Source: Chloroflexota bacterium (GTDB taxonomy: Bacteria > Chloroflexota > Dehalococcoidia > SM23-28-2 > RBG-16-64-32). From it: a stretch of 40,440 nucleotides of DNA. Position numbers and translations under genes: made by a program. The stretch covers positions 1-40,440 of the forward strand of contig JACZRQ010000011.1 in the NCBI GenBank assembly GCA_022574655.1, read 5' to 3'. The notes below the pieces were generated by a model that was not told the DNA's origin, ran no database searches, and saw nothing but the letters and a program-made list of their open reading frames with translations. Of the stretch, positions 7,561-15,658 are shown one piece after another; position 1 is the first letter of the stretch; each line of letters starts with the position of its first letter.

Positions 7561-7677
7561 TGGATAGCGCAGAACCCCGAATACGAAGGCACGATGGGCG
7601 CCCCCGTAGGTGAGTTCCTTAGGCGAGTAGTCGAGGGGGAGTTCGAATTCAAGCCGACCGCCCCGACCCACGTTTGA
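7561..7677 (+). pseudogene. remnant of a merB-like 3' end (copy 2)
   Basis: Reads WIAQNPEYEGTMGAPVGEF then LRRVVEGEFEF and a further nine residues to TGA at 7675-7677. It matches the last third of the catalytic domain of the intact gene (from 6084) at close to 90% of bases, with mostly third-position changes. That pattern suggests it diverged as a working paralog before truncation. The part holding the catalytic residues is missing. Confidence 0.72.
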
Positions 7678-7909
7678 TGGTGGCGGGCTCCTAGGATTGC
7701 GGGCTGCCAAAGTCGCGCGGACCCTGCTGCGGGAGTAACCTAGCTTGAGCAGTTATCTGCCAAGCACAGAGCCAAACCACCGCAGCGGGGTCGCGAGTTC
7801 GATCCTTGGCTCTCGCTACAGAGAGAATCTTCGATCCAGACTGCGTGGGACTGAAGACCCGTGTAGGAGGCCAGAAATAAGACAGTTTCCTAACTACGGA
7901 GATAGCCGC

Positions 7910-8560
7910 ATGATGGGCTTCTGCGTTTTCTGTGGAGGTTCTACTGAATCACGCGATCACGTCCCTTCAAAGGTGTTTCTCGACAGTCCGTATCCGGCGA
8001 ACCTCCCGGTAGTGCCTGCGTGTGATCCGTGCAATGGGGGATTCTCCCGTGACGAACAGTATGTCGCGTGCCTCATCGCTTGCGCTCAAGCCGGAGCAAC
8101 GGAACCCGACGCCGTCAAGCGGCTGAAGATCAGACGAATTCTTCGACAGACCCCGTGGCTGGCTTCGAGGCTTGCGGATGCTCGGCAGGTCGAATCAGGC
8201 TCAACCGTGTTTAGCGTCGAGACCGAGAGAGTGCAGAACGTGGTGTTGAAGCTGGCCCGAGGGCACGCGGCTTTCGAACTAAATGAACCCCGACTCGATG
8301 CCCCGTCCCACATAGCCTTCAGTCCGTTCACCGCGATTGATGACAAGATTCGAGTTGAATTCGAAAGCCCGCCGATCTCATCGGTCTTTCCCGAGGTTGG
8401 TAGTCGTGCGATGCAGCAACTGGTAGTGACCAGGCCGGGAGCCTCGCGCTGGCTCACCGTTCAGCCGGACAGATATCGATACATGACATCGGTTGCGGAT
8501 GGTGTCAACGTGCGTGGAGCCATAAGCGAGTACCTCGCGTTCGAAGTCCGTTGGCCGTGA
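7910..8560 (+). CDS. HNH-like zinc-finger endonuclease-family protein
   Basis: 216 aa from the ATG at 7910, with GGAG upstream; the frame is open back to 7745 but that part does not look coding. The N-terminus has CVFCGG, then RDHVPSKVFL, then CDPCNGGFSRDEQYVA: two CxxC zinc knuckles around a DH motif, the layout of HNH nucleases found in mobile and defence loci. The rest (residues 60-216) is not recognised. It lies 3' of the merB fragments and converges with the FRG gene, in a stretch that looks accessory. Confidence 0.58.
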   Translation: MMGFCVFCGGSTESRDHVPSKVFLDSPYPANLPVVPACDPCNGGFSRDEQYVACLIACAQAGATEPDAVKRLKIRRILRQTPWLASRLADARQVESGSTVFSVETERVQNVVLKLARGHAAFELNEPRLDAPSHIAFSPFTAIDDKIRVEFESPPISSVFPEVGSRAMQQLVVTRPGASRWLTVQPDRYRYMTSVADGVNVRGAISEYLAFEVRWP

Positions 8561-8626
8561 CTGCGTCGTCCCTACATACGGAGATCAGCCTCTCGGGTAG
8601 TCAGTCGGGGCTTCTTTGTGGACCGG

Positions 8627-9793
8627 CTAGTCCATCTCGTCGAACCGATACTCGACTATGTCCGACAGCCAGGCACCCCTAGGTCCACGCTTGACCGCGA
8701 GTACCGCCTCATAGAATTGATCGTCCCGCTCGCCCGGAAATAGATGTTCCTTCAAGGGAAGCCCCGCAGGATTGAAATCGGGAGCGAGATAGAAAACGGC
8801 ATCTAGGTCCGTGACCGCCGCATTGATACCGAAAGCGTCGAAACCCGGCAGAGCGCATTGTTGGCGGATAGGTCTCTCTGGAGGCAGGTGCTCGAACACA
8901 CCGATCTCCGTAACGATCGCGTCCGTCCGTCGAAGCGGCGGATCCCTGAATACCATGGCGTATACAACACCCTCATGCGCGCCATCAGGCACGGGCACGA
9001 ACGTGGCTGTCTCGTCTTCGCGGCGCTTAAACTCCTGGCTCGCAAAGAACAGCGCTGTTGCTAGATCAAAGGTTACGTCGAGGCCCATGGTCTTCATGCC
9101 ATAGTGCTGCTCAATCAGCGGAAGTTCCGAGTTGGAGGGTCCGTCCACTTTGTGCTGCCGCCAACGTCGGCCATACTCTTGGCTCTCTGAGTCTGGGAAA
9201 TCCTCAAGATCGGACATTGTATGAACGCCGTGGCGGTCGAAGTTTCGCTGTGCCAACGTATCCACGTTCGGAATGCCCCAGTAAATCAACTCCTCCGCTT
9301 CGAAGGTAGTAAAGATCGACCGGGGAACATCGGCTGTGAACCTATCTAGCCAGTCGTCCTGGAATTGTCGCCAGAACGCCGGTATTATGAGTCGCTCGCG
9401 GCCAGCCGAGTCTGCCCTGACCAGATTCGGTAACTTGCGGACAGTTCGATACTCTTTGGTTTGGCCCCGAAAGCACATCCGATCGCGGTACCGGATATGA
9501 CGCTGGCGTTCGAGGATAGCCTTCGCTTCGTCCAATGAATGGATGCCGTAATCCGGTATGTCATGCAGCTTGGGTTGATCCTGCTCACCCTTGAGGAACG
9601 CCGCGAAGTGGTCGATTGGGATGACGCCGGACGGGCCCTTCGGAAGGTAGAAGGTATCAGCTACGGACGGGTTCGGCGATGTAGGATGATACATGTAGCC
9701 GCTCTCGATAGCCGCCTCTATCAGAACCTGCGGGACATCCCGGCGCGCTAATTCGAGCGTCAGCCTCTCGGCCATTCTGTCTACGAAAGTCAT
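8627..9793 (-). CDS. FRG-domain protein
   Basis: 388 aa from the ATG at 9793, which has GAGGGG at good distance; an upstream extension to 10069 exists but lacks support. The name-giving FRG motif is at residues 108-110 (MCFRGQTKEY), followed by LIEQHYGMKTMGLDVTFDLATALFFAS, the conserved second half of the FRG domain (H, Y, D and a helix of small residues). The N-terminus carries a SVADTFYLPKGPSGVIPIDHF stretch that may recognise a ligand. FRG proteins are common in phage-defence and mobile loci, but their biochemical activity is poorly defined. It is convergent with the HNH-like gene. Confidence 0.68.
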   Translation of the reverse strand: MTFVDRMAERLTLELARRDVPQVLIEAAIESGYMYHPTSPNPSVADTFYLPKGPSGVIPIDHFAAFLKGEQDQPKLHDIPDYGIHSLDEAKAILERQRHIRYRDRMCFRGQTKEYRTVRKLPNLVRADSAGRERLIIPAFWRQFQDDWLDRFTADVPRSIFTTFEAEELIYWGIPNVDTLAQRNFDRHGVHTMSDLEDFPDSESQEYGRRWRQHKVDGPSNSELPLIEQHYGMKTMGLDVTFDLATALFFASQEFKRREDETATFVPVPDGAHEGVVYAMVFRDPPLRRTDAIVTEIGVFEHLPPERPIRQQCALPGFDAFGINAAVTDLDAVFYLAPDFNPAGLPLKEHLFPGERDDQFYEAVLAVKRGPRGAWLSDIVEYRFDEMD

Positions 9794-10026
9794 GTCGGAC
9801 CCCTCCCCGATAAGATCACAGGATTCAAAGTGTCGCCAAAATGGTCGTCGGGCGGGACTCCTTTGTTTCGACCGCATTGTACTGCGGCAGGTTGCGAACT
9901 GGGTCAACTCCATTCTGATCCTCACCGTTAGCTCGCGTCTCTTTGGAGCCATGCGGTGTCCTTGCCAGGCAAGCAGCTCGATCCGCTTACCGGGCAGCGA
10001 ACTAACCATCGGCCTCCGCCAGCCCC

Positions 10027-10325
10027 CTGCCACTTCCCCCTTCGACATCAGCCCCATCCCCGGTAACATTAGACTGTTATCCCAACCGGCCTAGCGTCGC
10101 ATGATTTCGCACCTTCACAACCCAATAACCCGCCCAAGCAACATCTCTTGATAGAACGCACCACCCATGCGCTTAGACGGCACTCAACCAAGCGAAACCC
10201 GCCCGCCAGAGGCCGTCTCAGCTACGGATTACGAGCGAAAAAATAAAAACGACTCACCACCAATCAAGATTCCTGCCTGCAACCCACGCACAAACAAGAT
10301 TCAGATACGAACTCGCCCTTGATTG
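10027..10325 (+). repeat. intergenic repeat element, copy A (inverted relative to copy B at 30790-31166)
   Basis: This 612-bp stretch between the FRG and xseA genes (9794-10405) holds no gene. It shares ordered blocks with the complement of 30790-31166: CTGCCACTTCCCCCTTCGA (10027-10045), GCACTCAACCAAGC (10180-10193), CGAAAAAATAAAAACG (10236-10251), CAATCAAGATTC (10261-10272) and a 35-mer at 10291-10325 with 30 of 35 matches. Spacings between the last four blocks are 56, 25 and 30 bp here against 56, 25 and 31 bp in copy B. Both copies point toward a gene start (xseA here). Confidence 0.72.
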
Positions 10326-10405
10326 CACGCAGTTAGCGCTTGATTATGCGCACGGTGTGCATCTCACCCCTTCGCCTCCCGTCCCCAAAACGCTAGACTG
10401 AAAAC

Positions 10406-11599
10406 GTGATCGAGGCCTGCTCCGTCTCCTGGCTCACGCGGTACATCAAGACCGTAATCGAAGGCGATCTGCGCCTCACCAACCTCTGGACCGACGGCGA
10501 GATCTCCAACCTCAGCCGCTCCCAGCGCGGCCACGTCTACTTCACCCTCAAGGAAGGCGACTCCCAGATTCGCTGCGTCATGTTCCAGCGCCAGTACCGC
10601 GGCGCACCCCTTGAGAACGGCGCACAGGTGCTCGCTCACGGCAACGTCACCCTCTACGAGCAGCGCGGCGACGTTCAGATCATCGTCGACTTCGTGCAAC
10701 CCGCAGGCGTCGGCGCCCGCCACGCGGAGTTCGAGCGCCTCAAGGAGAAGCTCGAATCGGAAGGGCTCTTCGACGAGGCCCGCAAGCGCGCACTACCCGC
10801 ATTCCCCCACCGCATCGGCGTTGTCACCTCGCCTTCCGGAGCCGTCTTCCACGACATCTGCAACGTTCTCTCCCGCCGCTGGCCCCTCGCTGAGATCCTC
10901 TTGGCGCCGACCACCGTGCAGGGCGCCGAGGCCGCCACCGGCATCGCCCAGGCCATCCGTCAACTGAACGACGAGCCCCACATAGACGTCATCATCGTTG
11001 CCCGTGGCGGCGGTTCCATCGAAGAGTTATGGCCGTTCAACGAAGAGATCGTCGCGCGCGCCATCTACACCAGCGCTACACCTGTCGTCTCTGGCGTCGG
11101 TCACGAGACCGACTTCACGATCGCGGACTTCGTCGCCGATGTACGCACCCCAACCCCTTCCGCGGCTGCCGAGACAGTCGCCCCCGACCGTCGCGAGATA
11201 TTAGCCCGCATAGGCGGGGCCATCGCGACGGCTGGACTGACGGTTCGGAATCGCATCGATCAGACCGCAACGGGCATCGAACGCGCGGCGCACCGCCTCG
11301 AGAGGGGCGTCCCGAACTTCTCGCGTCTTTTCGAGCGCCTGCACTCACAGATGAGACACGCCACGACCGCCGCCGACCGCTCCCTGGAAAAACGGAGCAC
11401 TTCCCTCGATGGGCACGCGAGCCAACTACGCTCCCTCAACCCGGGCGCCACACTCGCGCGCGGCTACGCCGTAGTCCAGTTGAGGGACGGGAAACAGGCG
11501 ATCACCAGCGTGAAGCAGGCCAAAGGAAAAGACAAGCTCGACATACACGTAGCCGACGGAAGGATCCCCGCGGAGGTGTCTCGCCAGTATGGCTTCTAA
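10406..11599 (+). CDS. xseA: exodeoxyribonuclease VII large subunit
   Basis: 397 aa from GTG at 10406. Exonuclease VII degrades single-stranded DNA and limits toxic repair intermediates. The N-terminal OB fold (residues 1-100: SVSWLTRYIKTVIEGDLRLTNLWTDGEISN, GHVYFTLKE) binds DNA. The catalytic domain has IGVVTSPSGAVFHDI, VARGGGSIEELWPFNEE and VVSGVGHETDFTIADFVADVRTPTPSAAAE, the canonical XseA blocks. A coiled-coil stretch follows, and a GATLARGYAVV C-terminus. It overlaps xseB by 11 nt. The short N-terminus relative to many homologues suits the GTG start. Confidence 0.95.
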   Translation: MIEACSVSWLTRYIKTVIEGDLRLTNLWTDGEISNLSRSQRGHVYFTLKEGDSQIRCVMFQRQYRGAPLENGAQVLAHGNVTLYEQRGDVQIIVDFVQPAGVGARHAEFERLKEKLESEGLFDEARKRALPAFPHRIGVVTSPSGAVFHDICNVLSRRWPLAEILLAPTTVQGAEAATGIAQAIRQLNDEPHIDVIIVARGGGSIEELWPFNEEIVARAIYTSATPVVSGVGHETDFTIADFVADVRTPTPSAAAETVAPDRREILARIGGAIATAGLTVRNRIDQTATGIERAAHRLERGVPNFSRLFERLHSQMRHATTAADRSLEKRSTSLDGHASQLRSLNPGATLARGYAVVQLRDGKQAITSVKQAKGKDKLDIHVADGRIPAEVSRQYGF

Positions 11600-11876
11600 G
11601 AAACAGAAGAAGAGCGACGAAAGCTTTGAGACTCTCTATCAGCGTCTGGATGAGACCGTGCAGAAGCTTGAGAACGGCGGACTGACCCTTGAGGAATCCG
11701 TCTCGATGTATGAAGAGGGCATGAAGCTCGCCCAACGCTGCCAGGAACTGCTTCAGGGCGCTGAGTTGAAGGTGACCCGCCTGCAGGAGAGCTTCGCAGT
11801 GAGCATGGCCTCGCTTCGTGAGGAGGCGGAGGGGTACGAGTTGGACGCCGCGGAGGACGAAGCGCCTCCCGAATGA
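11589..11876 (+). CDS. xseB: exodeoxyribonuclease VII small subunit
   Basis: 95 aa. SFETLYQRLDETVQKLENGGLTLEESVSMYEEGMKLAQRCQELL is the whole two-helix XseB domain (residues 11-55), followed by an acidic tail. It assembles in several copies on XseA. Overlaps both xseA and the next gene, so translation is coupled. Confidence 0.93.
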   Translation: MASKKQKKSDESFETLYQRLDETVQKLENGGLTLEESVSMYEEGMKLAQRCQELLQGAELKVTRLQESFAVSMASLREEAEGYELDAAEDEAPPE

Positions 11877-12562
11877 CAGGCGAACGCCCCATCCGCGCCG
11901 ACCTTCACAACCACACACACTTCTCACCCGATAGCATCCTTTCGCCAGAGCAGCTCGTCGAACGCTGTCTCACTCGCAAGATCGACTGCATTGCCATTAC
12001 GGATCACAACACTATTCGCGGAGGCATCGAGGTTAGCAAGATCGTCGAAGCGCGTGGCCTCGAGGACCTGACCATCATCGTCGGTGAAGAGGTACGCTCA
12101 TCTGAAGGCGAGATACTCGGACTCTTTCTCACCGAAGACATCCCACGCGGCCTCTCCGGAGAGGAGACGATCGACCGTATCAAATCCCAAGGCGGGGTAG
12201 TCGGCGTACCTCATCCGTTCGATCCCATGCGGTCTGCGCTAGACTATCAGCGGATGGTGGCCCTGATGGAGCGAATAGACTTCATAGAAACATTTAACGC
12301 CCGCATCGTCTTCAAGTCTCACAACGACAAGGCACGACGGTTCGCGGCAGACAATGGACTGGCGATGTCCGCAGCCAGCGACGCTCATTCGCCGCGAGAG
12401 ATCGGCCGAGCCTACGTCGAGATGCGCACCTTCGACGGACCAGAAGACTTCTTGGCTGCGCTACGGGACGGCCGGACAGCCGGCCGGATATCGAACCCGC
12501 TCATTCACATGGTGAGCCGGTTCGCCGTCATTCGGCGCAGGCTAGGCTGGAGACCGACGTGA
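11873..12562 (+). CDS. PHP-domain metal-dependent phosphoesterase
   Basis: 229 aa. The metal-binding PHP motifs are in order: DLHNHTHFSPDS (HxH), ITDHNT, a Glu in VGEEVRSSEGEILGLF, VPHPFD, and SDAHSPREIG near the C-terminus. Such stand-alone PHP proteins act on phosphoesters (nucleoside bisphosphates or short oligonucleotides in known members). Coupled by 4-nt overlaps to xseB and to the following formyltransferase gene. The substrate cannot be read from sequence. Confidence 0.85.
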   Translation: MTGERPIRADLHNHTHFSPDSILSPEQLVERCLTRKIDCIAITDHNTIRGGIEVSKIVEARGLEDLTIIVGEEVRSSEGEILGLFLTEDIPRGLSGEETIDRIKSQGGVVGVPHPFDPMRSALDYQRMVALMERIDFIETFNARIVFKSHNDKARRFAADNGLAMSAASDAHSPREIGRAYVEMRTFDGPEDFLAALRDGRTAGRISNPLIHMVSRFAVIRRRLGWRPT

Positions 12563-13386
12563 CGTTGCGTCTCGGCTGGTTCGCAACAGCTCGTGGCCAA
12601 ACTTCACGAAAGTTGTTGAGCGCGGCGCAGGATGCGATCGTGGCCGGCAGCCTGGACGCAGAAATCGCCGTCGTCTTCTGCAACCGCAAGCCCGGCGAAG
12701 ACCCAAACACCGACTCGTTCCTCGAGCAGGTCCGTGCGTATGGGCTGCCACTCGTCTGTCTATCGTCGCGAGATTTCCGTCGCGCCCGTGGCAAAGAGCC
12801 GGTCCGCAAGGGCGACCCACTCCCAAAATGGCGTGCCGACTACGATCGCGAGCTGATTCGGCTCCTTGAGCCGCACCCGTTCGACCTCGGCGTCCTGGCC
12901 GGGTACATGCTTATCTTTTCTTCCGAGCCGTCTAATCGCTGGGACCTGCTAAACCTCCATCCGGCCGCCCCAGGCGGACCGAAGGGGATGTGGCAGGACG
13001 TCATCTGGGAGCTGATCGCGACACGAGCCGAGCGGGCAGGTGTCATGTTGCACCTCGCCACGCCTGAACTCGATGAGGGACCGCCTGTGACCTACTGCAC
13101 CTACCCGATACGAGGCGATGGGTTCGACCGGCTGTGGCAGGCGATCGAAGGCACCGACCTCGAGCGACTTAAAGAGTCCGCCGGCGAATCCAACGAGCTA
13201 TTCGCGGAAATCCGGCGTCATGGCGTTGCCCACGAGATTCCGCTGGTGATCGAGACGCTAAGAGCATTCGCAGACCGTCGCCTACGTATTTCGGACAAGC
13301 AAGTCCTGAACCCAAAAGGCAGATCAGTACCCGGCCACGATTTGACAGATCAGATAGAACGAGCGGTGGCATCGGCACTAGCCTAG
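12559..13386 (+). CDS. purN: phosphoribosylglycinamide formyltransferase-like protein
   Basis: 275 aa, longer than standard PurN (about 200). It has the formyltransferase fold: LGWFATARGQTSRKLL at the N-terminus, IAVVFCNRKPGEDPNTDSFL, LGVLAGYMLIF, and the catalytic NLHPAAPGGPKGMWQDVIWELI, holding the Asn and His of the active site. ELDEGPPVTYCTYPI supplies the Asp-containing loop. A C-terminal extension of about 60 residues is unusual. It sits at the head of the purine genes (purD, purE, purB, purC, purS), which supports the third step of IMP synthesis from 10-formyl-THF. Another formyltransferase role remains possible. Confidence 0.7.
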   Translation: MTLRLGWFATARGQTSRKLLSAAQDAIVAGSLDAEIAVVFCNRKPGEDPNTDSFLEQVRAYGLPLVCLSSRDFRRARGKEPVRKGDPLPKWRADYDRELIRLLEPHPFDLGVLAGYMLIFSSEPSNRWDLLNLHPAAPGGPKGMWQDVIWELIATRAERAGVMLHLATPELDEGPPVTYCTYPIRGDGFDRLWQAIEGTDLERLKESAGESNELFAEIRRHGVAHEIPLVIETLRAFADRRLRISDKQVLNPKGRSVPGHDLTDQIERAVASALA

Positions 13387-13401
13387 GTGTTAACAACTGG
13401 C

Positions 13402-13411
13402 TTGTTATAAT
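13402..13411 (+). promoter_or_regulatory. extended -10 promoter of the zinc-ribbon gene
   Basis: TTGTTATAAT: a perfect TATAAT (13406-13411) preceded by TGT, the extended -10 pattern. No clear -35. It is followed 40 nt later by a strong ribosome binding site (AGGAGG, 13437-13442) and the ATG at 13451. Confidence 0.6.
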
Positions 13412-13450
13412 GTGCTCGCCGCCACCTAGCGGTACCAGGAGGACAGACTC

Positions 13451-13795
13451 ATGACTTGTTCTGCGTGTGGAGCCAAAAATGCTATCAAAGACGACAGCTG
13501 CACGGTATGCGGGGCTGACCAGAGTCGTTATCGGTTCCCCGCGAAGCGTGAGCAACCTCAACCGCTGGCTCTCTGGCAGCAAGCTGCGCCGGTCGTAGTG
13601 CGCGGCGCCGCGCTCGTGGCGGCGGGGTTCATCGGAGAGTGGCTGCTGCGGTCGGTCGCCAAAAAGGCGATTACGGCACCCTTTTCGAGAGGCTCTAAAG
13701 AGAAGCGGGCAGTAACCGAGCGGACCGATCCGCAAGATGGCGCGATCTCGATCAGCGAGACCGTCGTGATGCGTCGAGTCATCATACGTCGTTAG
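13451..13795 (+). CDS. small zinc-ribbon membrane-associated protein
   Basis: 114 aa. Residues 1-22 are a zinc ribbon with two CxxC knuckles (MTCSACGAKNAIKDDSCTVCG). A hydrophobic segment at about 44-63 (APVVVRGAALVAAGFIGEWLL) may enter the membrane, followed by a basic and then polar tail ending MRRVIIRR. An AGGAGG site lies 8 nt before the start. It has its own promoter and does not overlap the pur genes. Function unknown. Confidence 0.72.
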   Translation: MTCSACGAKNAIKDDSCTVCGADQSRYRFPAKREQPQPLALWQQAAPVVVRGAALVAAGFIGEWLLRSVAKKAITAPFSRGSKEKRAVTERTDPQDGAISISETVVMRRVIIRR

Positions 13796-13854
13796 AACAT
13801 TGTACTCGCCGAGTCCAAGCCGGCCTTGAACGCCAGTAGCATGCATCTCCGAAC

Positions 13855-15135
13855 GTGAAAGTCCTCGTCGTTGGGTCCGGCGCGCGCGAACACGCGATCG
13901 CCTGGAAGCTGCGTCAATCGCCACGGCTGACGGGTCTATTCATCGCCCCCGGTAACGCTGGAACCGCGGCGATCGCGGAAAACCTTCCGGTCAAGGCATC
14001 CGACATCGACGGGATCTGCGACGCCGCTAAGCAGCGCTCAATTGATCTTGTAGTGGTCGGCCCCGAGGATCCGCTCGCACGCGGTCTGGTCGATCGCCTG
14101 GTAGACCTCGGGATCGCCGCGTTCGGACCCACACAGTCAGCAGCCCGTATCGAATCGTCGAAGGCGTTCTCAAAGGAATTGCTCTTTGCCAACGACATCC
14201 CGACCGCCGCCGCCGAGACATTCACCTCACGTATTGACGCCAGAAACTACGTCGAGAAGAAGTCCGGCCCAATGGTAGTCAAAGCTGATGGTCTCGCTGC
14301 GGGCAAGGGTGTTTTCATGTGCGAGTCGCGCGAAGACGCCCTCCGGGCGATAGACAGAATGATGGGTGACGAGGCGATATTCGGGGCCTCGGGGTCGACC
14401 GTAATCATCGAGGAGCATCTGTCGGGGCGGGAAGTCTCCGCACACGCCTTCTGCGACGGAAAGACGGTGGCGCCAATGCCATTCTCGTGCGACTACAAGC
14501 GTGCCCGTGACGGCGATCAAGGCCTAAACACCGGCGGAATGGGCGCTTACAGCCCTGCCCTCTGGCTCGACGAGGCTGACGAGACGTTCATCCATAAGAA
14601 CATCACTGAAGCCGCGATCAAAGCGATGGCGGACGCCGGGACGCCGTATTCTGGCGTGCTCTATCCAGGACTCATGGTCACCGACGAGGGACCCAAAGTC
14701 ATCGAGTTCAACTGCCGCCTTGGCGACCCAGAGGCCCAGGTCCTCCTCCCACGGCTGAAGTCTGACCTTCTCGAGATCTGCTGGGCCGCCGCCAATCAGA
14801 AGCTCGCTGAAGCTGAGATCGAATGGTCCGCCGACGCATGTGTCGGCGTCGTTATGGCTTCCGGCGGCTACCCGGAGGACTACGAGACGGGCTTCGAAAT
14901 CGCCGGTCTCGGTTCCTTAGAAGAGGAGGTTATGGTGTTTCATGCGGGGACAGCTCTTGGCGAGGCTGGCAGGATAGTTACCAATGGCGGTCGCGTTCTT
15001 ACAGTCGTCGCCAAGGCGGCATCGCTTCAAGCCGCGCGAGCCAAGGCATACAGCAACGTACGAAGGATTCACTTCTCGAAGGTCCACTATCGCAAGGACA
15101 TCGCTGCACCCGCTCAAGATGCAAGGGTGGACTGA
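13855..15135 (+). CDS. purD: phosphoribosylamine-glycine ligase
   Basis: 426 aa from GTG at 13855. Second step of purine synthesis: ATP-dependent joining of phosphoribosylamine and glycine. N-domain VLVVGSGAREHAIAWKL. The ATP-grasp region includes PMVVKADGLAAGKGVF, IEEHLSGREVSAHAFCDG, QGLNTGGMGAYSP, GVLYPGLM and the metal-binding EFNCRLGDPEAQVLLPRL. Length is standard. Followed 50 nt later by purE. Confidence 0.96.
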   Translation: MKVLVVGSGAREHAIAWKLRQSPRLTGLFIAPGNAGTAAIAENLPVKASDIDGICDAAKQRSIDLVVVGPEDPLARGLVDRLVDLGIAAFGPTQSAARIESSKAFSKELLFANDIPTAAAETFTSRIDARNYVEKKSGPMVVKADGLAAGKGVFMCESREDALRAIDRMMGDEAIFGASGSTVIIEEHLSGREVSAHAFCDGKTVAPMPFSCDYKRARDGDQGLNTGGMGAYSPALWLDEADETFIHKNITEAAIKAMADAGTPYSGVLYPGLMVTDEGPKVIEFNCRLGDPEAQVLLPRLKSDLLEICWAAANQKLAEAEIEWSADACVGVVMASGGYPEDYETGFEIAGLGSLEEEVMVFHAGTALGEAGRIVTNGGRVLTVVAKAASLQAARAKAYSNVRRIHFSKVHYRKDIAAPAQDARVD

Positions 15136-15185
15136 CCTGGCCCTCACTTGACCAGCCACCAAAGCGTCGCGACAATGACTGCGCA

Positions 15186-15647
15186 ATGCCCCTCGTAGCG
15201 ATAATCACGGGATCGAAGTCTGACCTGCCAACTCTCGACCTCTGTGTTCAAACGTTGAACGACCTCGGCATAGATCACGAAGTCCAGGTGATGTCAGCGC
15301 ACCGCGCACCGAGGAAAGTTCAGGAATTCGCCGAAGGCGCCGCCGAGGCCGGAGTCGAGGTGATCATCGCTGCCGCCGGAATGGCGGCGCATCTTCCGGG
15401 GGTCATCGCTTCCTTGACGCACCTACCGGTCATCGGAGTTCCGATAGCCCAGTCCGGAGGTTCGGCCGTCAGCGGCCTCGATTCGCTGCTCTCGATCGTC
15501 CAGATGCCGCCTGGCATACCCGTCGCCAGCATGTCTGTGAACGGAGCGAAGAACGCGGCTCTATATGCCGCAGCGATCCTCGCTCTGAAGCACGATCCAA
15601 TCCGGAAGACGCTTCTCGAATTCCGCCAGCGTCAAGCTACGACCTGA
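15186..15647 (+). CDS. purE: N5-carboxyaminoimidazole ribonucleotide mutase
   Basis: 153 aa. It moves the carboxyl group from N5-CAIR to give CAIR. Signature blocks: ITGSKSDLPTLD, VMSAHRAPRKV with the active-site His, AAAGMAAHLPGVIASLTHLPVIGVPI, and GLDSLLSIVQMPPGIPVASM. Start at the ATG at 15186; a longer open frame to 14823 overlaps purD and is not real. No purK is next to it. The next gene's ribosome site overlaps its stop. Confidence 0.95.
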   Translation: MPLVAIITGSKSDLPTLDLCVQTLNDLGIDHEVQVMSAHRAPRKVQEFAEGAAEAGVEVIIAAAGMAAHLPGVIASLTHLPVIGVPIAQSGGSAVSGLDSLLSIVQMPPGIPVASMSVNGAKNAALYAAAILALKHDPIRKTLLEFRQRQATT

Positions 15648-15658
15648 CGAGGTCTGAG

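Noticed and set aside
7784-7816. tRNA T-arm-like stretch (GCGAGTTCGATCC) suggesting an integration scar
   Set aside because: Stem pairing is poor and no acceptor, D or anticodon arm could be found upstream; too weak for an att site.
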